From Deltaproteobacteria bacterium (GTDB lineage: Bacteria > UBA10199 > DSSB01), in NCBI GenBank assembly GCA_021414045.1, contig JAIOPF010000069.1, positions 1 through 8,932 of the forward strand: DNA of 8,932 nucleotides, read 5' to 3'. The notes under the pieces are model-generated. The model was not told the origin of the DNA, searched no databases, and saw only the letters and a list, made by a program, of their open reading frames with translations. Each line of letters opens with the position of its first letter. Within the stretch, counting starts at the first letter, position 1. Shown in pieces: positions 1-6,447 of the stretch. The translations under genes and the position numbers were made by a program.

Positions 1-1
1 C

Positions 2-3000
2 GAGGCCACCGCCGAAGCCAGCCATCCCGCCCTCCGCTCGGGCTGCAGCGCGGCCGTTTCCGTCGAAATCGACGGCGAGGAAAAACTGGTGGTCTTCTGC
101 GAGCTAGAGCGCCGTTACCGAAAGTCCCAGGAACATTTCGACATTCAGCGAAGGCGCGACGGGGAAAATCCCGACGTGGTGGAAACGTCCATCGACGAGA
201 AACCAGATCCTCGGAGGATCCTCGGGCTGATCCATGAAAGCATTTCCCGGAACCACGAGGTCCAAGCCCACTACGTCGTGCTGCTCAAGCCGCGAAGCAT
301 TCCCAAGACCTCTAGCGGGAAAATCCAGCGCCATGCCTGCCGGGCGGAGTACCTCGAGGGCGAGCTCGATATCATCGACCAATGGCTCAAGCCCGCTACC
401 GGGAAGCGAGCCGACTCCGCGGTAAACGACGACGGAAAAGGCCCTCCGCAAATCGTCGAGGCCTGGTTGCTCAGCAGGATTCGCGAGAAACTATCCTTGG
501 AACAAGACATCGATACCCGAGCTTCGCTGGCGTCCTACGGCATCGATTCGCTCTCCGCCCTGGAGTTCGCGCAGGATATCGAAGCCAAATTCTCGGTCGA
601 AGTCCCCATCGGCCTTCTTTTCGAGAGTCGGAGCATCGCGGAAGTCCTGGTTTCGATCGAGGCCTTGATTCGATCCAGGGACGGCGCGACAGGCCCAATC
701 CCGCTGGATCTTGCCGCCCAGGTCTTGCTTGACCCGGAAATCAACGTGCATCCGACGAACTTGAGGACACCCGCCGAGGCAAACTCGATTTTCCTCACGG
801 GTGCCACGGGCTTTTTGGGAGCCTACCTACTGAAAGAATTAATGGAAAAAACCGAGGCGAGGATTTTTTGCCTCGTTCGAGCCGAGAACGCGACGGCCGG
901 GTTTCAACGACTCCGGGAAAACTTGAGCTTTTATTCCTTGTGGCGGGACTCTTGGGAGAGCCGCATCGTCGCGGTGCCAGGTCATTTGAGCTCCCCCCGT
1001 TTGGGCCTCAGCGAGGCAGATTTCACGGCGTTGGCCGGAGAGATCGACGTGATCTACCACAATGGGGCCTTGGTGAACTTCATCTATTCCTACCAAGATT
1101 TGCAGGCCGCGAACGTCTCGGGAACCCGCGAAATCCTCCGGCTCGCCTGCTTGGCGAAAACCAAGCCGGTGCATTACGTCTCGACCTTGAGCGTGTTCCG
1201 GCCGGACGGGGATCCCCAAGGCCGAGCCTTCGAAGAATCGGATGCGCTGGAAAACGGCTCCGGACTGCTCAACGGCTACGCCGAAAGCAAATGGGTCGCC
1301 GAAAAAACCCTCGCCTTGGCGAGGGAACGAGGCTTGCCGATTTCGATCTACCGCGTGGGAGAGGTCGTGGGAGACGGTGGTGGCGGCCTGATGAAGTCTT
1401 CCCAAGACGCGAACAGCCTCCTGCTCAAGGGCTGCGTCGACATGGGATGCGCCCCGCGCCTGAGTTTCCAATGGTATTATGTCCCGGTCGACTACGCGAC
1501 CGGCGCCATCGTCCATTTGTCTATGAAACCCGCCTCCTCGGGAAAGAATTTTCACATCACCAATCCCGAGCGCATCTCCAGTAGCCAAGTCTTCCGTTCC
1601 TTGTCCGCCCTCGGCTACGAGGTCGAGGAGATCCCCTACTCCGCTTGGATGGAGCGGGTCTCGGACTTCCTCAAAAAAACGCCCCGACATCCCCTAGCGG
1701 CCCTGATGCCTTTCTTGAAGAAGCCGGCGGTGCGGAACCTCGGAGAAGCCCAAGGAAACCTGAAAATCGACTGCCAGGCGACGGTAATGGCCATCGATGA
1801 CCCAGGTATTCAATGCCCAAAACCCGAGGCCCTGTTGGGCCAATTCCTGACCCAACTCGTGGCGAACGGATTTCTCGGAAAACCCACGGGGACCCGCGGG
1901 AGAATCGAAATCGTCGCGCCCTCGGTCTCGGGATCGGATCCGATTTTCGAACCGTTACGTTTCCGCAATTTAACCATCAAGAACCGCATCGTCCGCTCCA
2001 GCATTTCGGGTCGCATCGACAACTACGACGGATCGGGGACCCAGGCCCGCGTCAACTGGGAAGAGCGTTTCGCGCGCGGCGGCGTGGGCGCCATCATTTC
2101 CGCCCACGTTCCGGTGCAATTGCGCGGAAGAATCCTGCCTAACTACGCCTTCATCGATCGCGACGACACGATTCCCTTCTGGAGGGAAGTCGGCGAGGCG
2201 GTCCATCGTCACGACTGCAAGTTCATCATGCAACTCGCCCACTCCGGCAGGCAGCAAGACGTCGCCGGGGTCGAAAATCGCGGACACATGTCCTTGAGCA
2301 GCAGCTCGGGCGTGGATACTTTCCATGGCTTGGAGAGTCGGGCCATGACCCAAAGGGAAATCCATGATGTGATCGGATATTTCGCGGCGGCCGCTCGCCG
2401 CGCCCGGGAAGCCGGACTGGACGGCATCGAACTGCACGCCGCCAACGGCTACCTTTTCACGCAATTCATGAGTTCGGCGATCAACAAGCGGAAGGACGAA
2501 TGGGGAGGCAGCCTCGAGAATCGCGCCCGCTTCCTGCTCGAAGTCGTCAAAGCCATACGAGCCGAGGTAGGGCGGGATTTCCATCTGCAGGCGAAGATCA
2601 GCGCCGTCGACCATTCGAACGCGCTGATGTTCTGGGAGAAAAAGGGGAACACGCTGGAAGAGTCCGTGGAAATTTGCCGATGGCTGGAAGCGGCGGGGGT
2701 CGACGCCATCCACGTCTCGACGGGCAATATGTTCCCTCATCCGAGGAATCCCGCTGGCCCCTTGCCGCAGCGCGAAGCCGCCGACTACTACCCTATCATG
2801 CTTAAAAGCGGAAAGCACACATTCCGGAACTACCTCTTCTTCAAGTTCAAGCCGCTCTACGCGATGTTCAACTATCTGTGGAGCCGCACCATCCCGAAGC
2901 AGATCGAGGGACTGAACCTCGCGGACTCGCGAGCCATCAAGCAGGCCGTCGGGATACCGGTGCTCTGCACGGGAGGCTTCCAAACCGCCTCCCTTATCCG

Positions 3001-3304
3001 AAACGCGATTCGCGGCCAGGGTTGCGACGCCGTCACCATCGCCCGCCCGCTGATGGCGAACGTCGACCTGCCGAAAATCTTCGCCGCGGGGCGGGACAAA
3101 CCGGAGAAGCCTTGCACCTACTGCAACAAGTGCCTGGCGAACGTGCTTGAAAATCCCTTGGGTTGCTATGAAGTTTCCCGTTTCGGAGGGGATCAAGAGC
3201 GAATGATGGAAGAATTGATGAGCTTCTACAAAGCCAACCCCGAACAGACCGAGGCCGTGCCAGAGGAGCTGGAAAAGGTCGCCGGAAGCCGAACGCTAGC
3301 TTAG
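2..3304 (+). CDS. FAAL - acyl carrier - thioester reductase - Old Yellow Enzyme fusion protein (5' end outside window)
   Basis: The frame is open from base 2 to the TAG at 3302-3304 (1100 residues seen). A GTG at 89 is an internal Val, since family similarity continues upstream of it. Domains by visible residue: about 1-130, the C-terminal part of a fatty acyl-AMP ligase, with PKTSSGKIQR at 101-110 and the catalytic-type Lys107; about 140-215, an acyl carrier domain with GIDSL and phosphopantetheine Ser183; about 262-620, a thioester reductase with NAD(P)-binding TGATGFLG at 266-273 and the SDR pair Tyr426/Lys430; from about 646, an Old Yellow Enzyme-like FMN barrel with His812, Asn815 and Tyr817 at the flavoenzyme active-site positions, and cysteines 1038, 1041, 1044 and 1055 resembling the Fe-S motif of 2,4-dienoyl-CoA reductases. 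The FAD/NAD half of those reductases is absent. Inferred role: a fatty acid is adenylated, loaded on the carrier and released reductively as aldehyde or alcohol, with a C=C reduction by the last domain. The substrate is unknown. Confidence 0.93.
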   Translation, partial: EATAEASHPALRSGCSAAVSVEIDGEEKLVVFCELERRYRKSQEHFDIQRRRDGENPDVVETSIDEKPDPRRILGLIHESISRNHEVQAHYVVLLKPRSIPKTSSGKIQRHACRAEYLEGELDIIDQWLKPATGKRADSAVNDDGKGPPQIVEAWLLSRIREKLSLEQDIDTRASLASYGIDSLSALEFAQDIEAKFSVEVPIGLLFESRSIAEVLVSIEALIRSRDGATGPIPLDLAAQVLLDPEINVHPTNLRTPAEANSIFLTGATGFLGAYLLKELMEKTEARIFCLVRAENATAGFQRLRENLSFYSLWRDSWESRIVAVPGHLSSPRLGLSEADFTALAGEIDVIYHNGALVNFIYSYQDLQAANVSGTREILRLACLAKTKPVHYVSTLSVFRPDGDPQGRAFEESDALENGSGLLNGYAESKWVAEKTLALARERGLPISIYRVGEVVGDGGGGLMKSSQDANSLLLKGCVDMGCAPRLSFQWYYVPVDYATGAIVHLSMKPASSGKNFHITNPERISSSQVFRSLSALGYEVEEIPYSAWMERVSDFLKKTPRHPLAALMPFLKKPAVRNLGEAQGNLKIDCQATVMAIDDPGIQCPKPEALLGQFLTQLVANGFLGKPTGTRGRIEIVAPSVSGSDPIFEPLRFRNLTIKNRIVRSSISGRIDNYDGSGTQARVNWEERFARGGVGAIISAHVPVQLRGRILPNYAFIDRDDTIPFWREVGEAVHRHDCKFIMQLAHSGRQQDVAGVENRGHMSLSSSSGVDTFHGLESRAMTQREIHDVIGYFAAAARRAREAGLDGIELHAANGYLFTQFMSSAINKRKDEWGGSLENRARFLLEVVKAIRAEVGRDFHLQAKISAVDHSNALMFWEKKGNTLEESVEICRWLEAAGVDAIHVSTGNMFPHPRNPAGPLPQREAADYYPIMLKSGKHTFRNYLFFKFKPLYAMFNYLWSRTIPKQIEGLNLADSRAIKQAVGIPVLCTGGFQTASLIRNAIRGQGCDAVTIARPLMANVDLPKIFAAGRDKPEKPCTYCNKCLANVLENPLGCYEVSRFGGDQERMMEELMSFYKANPEQTEAVPEELEKVAGSRTLA

Positions 3305-3307
3305 CGT
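3293..3307. repeat. Short palindrome across the two convergent stop codons
   Basis: ACGCTA and TAGCGT form a perfect 6-bp inverted repeat around a GCT centre. It contains the TAG stop of the plus-strand megasynthase (3302-3304) and the TAA stop of the minus-strand cysO (3301-3303). No T-run follows on either side, so a classic intrinsic terminator is not supported, but no other terminator-like structure was seen between the two converging genes. Confidence 0.4.
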
Positions 3308-3579
3308 CCGCCCGCGATGGCCGGGACGATGGAGAGCTCGTCGCCGTCCTTCAACGCCGTCTCCTCGCTTTTCAGGAAGCGGATATCCTCGTCGTTCACG
3401 TAGAAATTAATGAAACGGCGCAGCGTTCCCTTGTCGTCATAGAGGCGTTCGCGCAGGCCCGGATGCTTCTCTTCCAGAGCCGCCAAGACGGCCTTGACGT
3501 CAGCGCCCGAGACCTCGACTTCCGGCTGGTTGTTGGTGAGCTTTTGCAGCGGGGTGGGAATGCGGATCTTAATGGCCAT
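3301..3579 (-). CDS. cysO: CysO-like ubiquitin-fold sulfur carrier protein (MoaD/ThiS family)
   Basis: The 92-residue product has the size and pattern of mycobacterial CysO, including a YVNDEDIRF segment near residues 59-67 and a C-terminal VPAIAGG-type tail. Proteins of this family are adenylated at the terminal Gly by an E1-like enzyme and converted to a thiocarboxylate, which donates sulfur to CysM for cysteine synthesis. The reading here ends Ala-Gly-Gly-Arg-stop, one residue beyond the Gly-Gly that must be free for activation; in QbsE-type carriers such extra residues are removed by a JAMM protease. The ATG at 3577-3579 follows an AAGGAG 6 nt upstream and is well supported. It is the last gene of the minus-strand operon, and its stop overlaps that of the converging gene. 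No activating enzyme (MoeB/ThiF/MoeZ type) is present in the window. Confidence 0.93.
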   Translation of the reverse strand: MAIKIRIPTPLQKLTNNQPEVEVSGADVKAVLAALEEKHPGLRERLYDDKGTLRRFINFYVNDEDIRFLKSEETALKDGDELSIVPAIAGGR

Positions 3580-3902
3580 GACCTTCTCCTTCGTTGGACT
3601 CCGTGCTCGGGATGCGAATGGTAAAACAACTTGATATCGAAGCCCTTGCTCTCGGCTTCCTTCTCGACGATTTTCACCTCTTTGGGATCCATCTGGTAGG
3701 CGGTCTTCGCCTCGCGGGGAAAACGGGCCGGATCCTTCGCGTGCAGCTCGTCCTGGATGTTCTTCACGGGGAAAACGCCGATGGCCGCGCGCTTGCCCTT
3801 GGGACCGATGACGATGCCGCAGGCTTCGTTGGGGTATTCGCGTTCGGCATGACGCAGCATCATGTCGAGGACGTAACTGGAAATTTGCAGGTCTCTTTGC
3901 AT
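3396..3902 (-). CDS. mec: JAMM/MPN+ (M67) metallopeptidase, Mec-like, with the conserved 3' part missing
   Basis: The ATG at 3900-3902 lies 5 nt after the cysM stop. Residues 1-102 match a Mec-type JAMM peptidase: the catalytic-type Glu26 in the NEACGIVIG segment and the zinc-binding H95-S-H97-P motif. Mec cleaves the CysO-cysteine adduct to free cysteine. The family continues after the HSHP motif with S-x2-D, which supplies the third metal ligand, plus roughly 45-55 more residues. Here similarity stops at about Val102 (base 3597). The frame then runs through the cysO ribosome binding site and out of phase across cysO to a stop at 3396-3398. That tail of 66 residues is rich in Arg and Ser, as expected of an out-of-frame shadow, and has no Asp in the right place. 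The gene is probably truncated by an internal deletion, either real or an assembly artefact, and the product is unlikely to be a normal active peptidase. Confidence 0.8.
   Translation of the reverse strand: MQRDLQISSYVLDMMLRHAEREYPNEACGIVIGPKGKRAAIGVFPVKNIQDELHAKDPARFPREAKTAYQMDPKEVKIVEKEAESKGFDIKLFYHSHPEHGVQRRRRSWPLRSAFPPRCKSSPTTSRKSRSRALTSRPSWRLWKRSIRACANASMTTRERCAVSLIST
3586..3591 (-). promoter_or_regulatory. Ribosome binding site of cysO
   Basis: A perfect AAGGAG on the minus strand lies 6 nt before the cysO ATG and fixes that start. The site lies inside the mec reading frame, immediately after the last recognisable mec codons, so the preceding gene has no room for its usual C-terminal part. 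Confidence 0.8.
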
Positions 3903-3907
3903 AAAAT

Positions 3908-4795
3908 TTAAAGGGGCACGTAGCGATCGCCGTGATCGCATAAAATGGTGACCACCACGCCTTCTTTCAAGCGGCTCGCCACTTCGATGGCGCCGGCGAC
4001 ATTGCCGCCGCTGCTGTGGCCGACGCAAAGCCCCTCTTCTTTGGCCAGACGTTCGGCCATGGCATAACCCGTCTCGGTCTCCACCGGAAACACGCCGTCG
4101 AGGATCTCGGGATGATAGATCGCCGGGATGATGGAGGAAGCCATGTGCTTCAAACCCTCCAAGCCGTGCAGCTGTTCGGCGGGCTCGCTGGCATAGCACT
4201 TAATGTCTCGGCGAAAATCTTTCAAGCGCCGCGAAACCCCCATGACCGTCCCGCTGGTGCCGATGCCCGTGATGAAATGCGTCACCCGGCGACCGGTCTG
4301 CTCGTAAATCTCCACCCCGGTCGTATCGTAATGGGCCTGAGGATTGAAACGATTGCTGTATTGGTCGGGCATGAAATATTTCTCGGGATTTTCCTGCTTG
4401 AGCTTGTGCGCCAAGCGAATGGCGCCGTCGCTTCCGTCCATGGCCGACGAATAAGTCAGGCTGGCCCCGAAGGAGAGGGCCATTTCCTTGCGCTGTCGGC
4501 TGACGTTCTCGGGAACGACCAATTCGACCTTATAACCCAGGACGGCTCCGATCAGGGAATACGCCACGCCGGTATTGCCGCTGGTCGGGTCCATGATGAT
4601 TTTATCTTTAGTCAATTGGCCGGATTTGACGCCTTCGGAAATCATGCGATAGGCGGGGCGGTCTTTGACGGAACCACCGGGGTTGAAGTACTCGACCTTG
4701 ACCCAGACTTCGACCTTTTCGGGCAGCCCGCGCGTCACTTCGCGCAGCCGCACCAGGGGAGTATTGCCGATTTTTTCAAGGATCGAACGAATCAC
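3908..4795 (-). CDS. cysM: Cysteine synthase, CysM-like, probable sulfur-carrier-dependent PLP enzyme
   Basis: This 295-residue fold-type II PLP enzyme has Lys44 in NPGGSVKDR as the Schiff-base lysine, the PTSGNTG substrate loop at 70-76, a GIGTSGTVMG phosphate-binding loop and a GHSSGGN segment near the C terminus. Enzymes of this family replace the acyl or phosphoryl leaving group of an activated serine with sulfur. Position immediately before mec and cysO points to the Mycobacterium tuberculosis arrangement, in which CysM takes sulfur from CysO thiocarboxylate and uses O-phosphoserine. Substrate choice cannot be read with certainty from the sequence. The C terminus (GDRYVPL) is shorter than that of the mycobacterial enzyme, which has a long closing tail. 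The start is a GTG at 4793-4795 with AGGAA just upstream, partly overlapping the NIL gene stop; 6 nt separate the two genes, indicating tight coupling. Confidence 0.93.
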   Translation of the reverse strand: MIRSILEKIGNTPLVRLREVTRGLPEKVEVWVKVEYFNPGGSVKDRPAYRMISEGVKSGQLTKDKIIMDPTSGNTGVAYSLIGAVLGYKVELVVPENVSRQRKEMALSFGASLTYSSAMDGSDGAIRLAHKLKQENPEKYFMPDQYSNRFNPQAHYDTTGVEIYEQTGRRVTHFITGIGTSGTVMGVSRRLKDFRRDIKCYASEPAEQLHGLEGLKHMASSIIPAIYHPEILDGVFPVETETGYAMAERLAKEEGLCVGHSSGGNVAGAIEVASRLKEGVVVTILCDHGDRYVPL

Positions 4796-4801
4796 AAATT
4801 C

Positions 4802-5053
4802 CTAGCCGGCGATGACGTTCATCTCGATAGGCTCGACGGTGAGGCCTCGAGATCGGAAATATTCGATGGCCTCGCCGATCTTGTCGTCTTCGCCTTCCAA
4901 TTCCAGGGCAATCAAGCCCACCGAGTCGTTAACGGAGGCGCTGCGAATATTAAAACGGACCTTGTACTTGTCGTACATGTCACAAATAATCGCGTCTTTG
5001 ACCGTATCGGTGGGAAAAGTCAGGTAAACCTTGCGTTTAAATCGTTGGGCCAT
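4802..5053 (-). CDS. Stand-alone NIL-domain protein
   Basis: This 83-residue protein consists almost wholly of one NIL domain: an opening beta strand (RKVYLTFP), a helix, an NIRSASV strand, a GLIALELEG strand, a second helix and a final GLTVEPIE strand. NIL domains are known as the C-terminal methionine-binding regulatory part of the MetN transporter ATPase, and as part of a NIL-ferredoxin protein needed for homocysteine synthesis in methanogens. No ferredoxin cysteines are present here. The ATG at 5051-5053 has a perfect AAGGAG 6 nt upstream. The gene sits between thrC and cysM in a SAM-riboswitch operon, so a role as methionine or SAM sensor, or as helper in sulfur transfer, is plausible but unproven. 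Confidence 0.88.
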   Translation of the reverse strand: MAQRFKRKVYLTFPTDTVKDAIICDMYDKYKVRFNIRSASVNDSVGLIALELEGEDDKIGEAIEYFRSRGLTVEPIEMNVIAG

Positions 5054-5134
5054 GAGGCACTCCTTAATTAGCGGGTTTGTCTCCGCTGGACGCGGAACCG
5101 CGGATAGTATGAAGATTCACCGCGATTTTCGCAA

Positions 5135-6385
5135 TCACTTATGATGCTTCTGGTACAGATCGTCGAACTCCCCAAGCTTGGCGTTGATGATCTTGGGCTC
5201 GCCGACCTTGCCAACCAGCACCTCTTGGGTTTTCAGGCCATTTCCGGTGATGCAGAGGACGACGCTTTCGTCCTTATTGATGCGGCCTTGGGCAATGAGC
5301 TTTCGCGCGACGCCCAGGGTGACTCCCCCGGCCGTTTCCGCGAAGATACCCTCGGTCTGCCCGAGCAGCTTCATCGAATCGACAATCTCCTCGTCGGTCA
5401 CGTCCTCTCCCCAACCGCCGCTCTTGCGCATCACGTTGGCGGCGTAAAAGCCGTCGGCGGGGTTGCCGATCGCCAACGATTTGCAGATCGTGTCCGGACG
5501 TACGGGCTTGAAGAGTTCCCATTCGTTCTTGACCGCCGTGGTGATGGGGCTGCAGCCGGTGGCCTGGGCGCCGAAAACCTTGATGGGACTCTTCTCGACC
5601 AAGCCTATCTTTGTCAGCTCGTCGAAGGACTTGGCCAGCTTGGTAATCAGCGAACCGCCCGCCATGGGGACGACGATGTTCTGCGGAATCTTCCAGCCCA
5701 GTTGCTCGGCGATCTCGTAGCCCATCGCTTTCGAACCCTCGGCGTAATAGGGGCGAATGTTGATATTGACGAAGGCCCACTTGTACTTCGCGGCGATCTC
5801 GCTGCAGAGGCGGTTGACTTCGTCGTAGGTCCCCTTGATACCGACGAGGTTGGTCCCAAAAACCAAAGTACCCAAGACCTTCCCCTGTTCGAGATCGTAG
5901 GGAATGAAAATATAGCTTTCCCAGCCGCTGGCGGCGGCGTTGGCGGCCACCGAATTTGCCAAGTTGCCGGTGGAAGCGCAGGCGACGGTCTTGAAACCGA
6001 ATTCCTTGGCCTTCGACATGGCGACGGAGACCACGCGATCCTTGAAGGAAAGGGTCGGATAATTGACCGCGTCATTCTTGATGTAGAGCTCCTTCAAACC
6101 CAAGGCCTTCGCCAGGCGATCGGCCTTCACTAGGGGAGTCCACCCGACCTGGGCGCCGACCGTCGGCTCGCCGTCGATGGGCAAGAGCTCTTTATAGCGC
6201 CACATATTGGTGGGCCGGCCCTGAATCGCCTCGCGAGTCAGGGACTTCTTGATCTCGTCGTAGTTGTAGACGACTTCCAGGGGGCCGAAGCAGAATTCGC
6301 AGACATGCAGCGGCTCCTTGGGAAATTGGTGATGGCATTCACGGCATTGCAAGCCTTTAACGAAGGTCACTTGATCATTCTCCAT
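5135..6385 (-). CDS. thrC: Threonine synthase with N-terminal zinc ribbon
   Basis: From the ATG at 6383-6385 the product is 416 residues, usual for this enzyme. Residues 14-32 contain two CxxC pairs (Cys14/17 and Cys29/32), forming a zinc-ribbon-like N terminus. Lys115 in LSFKDR is the PLP lysine, followed by the ASTGNLANS substrate loop, a PMAGGS segment and a C-terminal AETAGGVT segment. The enzyme converts O-phosphohomoserine to threonine in the cytoplasm. A GTG at 6406 would add seven residues, but it lies at the base of a hairpin and lacks a ribosome binding site, while the ATG has a weak GGAAG upstream; I prefer the ATG. Finding thrC among cysteine genes under a SAM riboswitch is unusual, because O-phosphohomoserine is also a possible methionine precursor. 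A distinct homocysteine-forming activity cannot be excluded by eye. Confidence 0.92.
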   Translation of the reverse strand: MENDQVTFVKGLQCRECHHQFPKEPLHVCEFCFGPLEVVYNYDEIKKSLTREAIQGRPTNMWRYKELLPIDGEPTVGAQVGWTPLVKADRLAKALGLKELYIKNDAVNYPTLSFKDRVVSVAMSKAKEFGFKTVACASTGNLANSVAANAAASGWESYIFIPYDLEQGKVLGTLVFGTNLVGIKGTYDEVNRLCSEIAAKYKWAFVNINIRPYYAEGSKAMGYEIAEQLGWKIPQNIVVPMAGGSLITKLAKSFDELTKIGLVEKSPIKVFGAQATGCSPITTAVKNEWELFKPVRPDTICKSLAIGNPADGFYAANVMRKSGGWGEDVTDEEIVDSMKLLGQTEGIFAETAGGVTLGVARKLIAQGRINKDESVVLCITGNGLKTQEVLVGKVGEPKIINAKLGEFDDLYQKHHK

Positions 6386-6405
6386 TCGGTGAAGCTTCCG
6401 GGACA

Positions 6406-6441
6406 CGACGTGAAACCGCGATCTCTCTCGGCTTTACGTCG
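6406..6441 (-). other. Hairpin between cysK and thrC
   Basis: On the minus strand CGACGT pairs with ACGTCG, and the stem continues AAA:TTT and CCG:CGG with single-base bulges, closing on a purine-rich loop (AGAGAGATCG). About 12 base pairs are formed within 36 nt. There is no T-run, so it is not an intrinsic terminator. It may protect or process the mRNA or set the ratio of cysK to thrC. Confidence 0.45.
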
Positions 6442-6447
6442 CATTCC

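Noticed and set aside
839..1690. Minus-strand open frame opposite the thioester reductase
   Set aside because: The plus-strand frame has conserved reductase motifs throughout; this one has none.
1970..3196. Long open frame on the minus strand (about 408 codons)
   Set aside because: It lies wholly opposite the OYE domain, has no family resemblance, and is rich in Arg, Gly, Val and Asp as expected of an antisense shadow of GC-rich coding DNA.
3396..3596. A fused Mec-CysO protein produced by frameshifting
   Set aside because: CysO has its own strong ribosome binding site and ATG, no slippery sequence is evident at the junction, and even a frameshifted fusion would still lack the S-x2-D metal ligand.
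4016..5071. Plus-strand open frame of about 351 codons
   Set aside because: It runs antisense through cysM and the NIL gene, both of which are clearly recognised, and has no motif of its own.
5060..5134. Terminator or internal promoter in the thrC-NIL gap
   Set aside because: Only short stems (CGCG/CGCG, GCGA/TCGC) without a T-run are present, and a TTGCGA...TACTAT pair has a poor 19-nt spacing; neither is convincing.
5141..6133. Plus-strand open frame of about 330 codons
   Set aside because: It is the antisense shadow of thrC.
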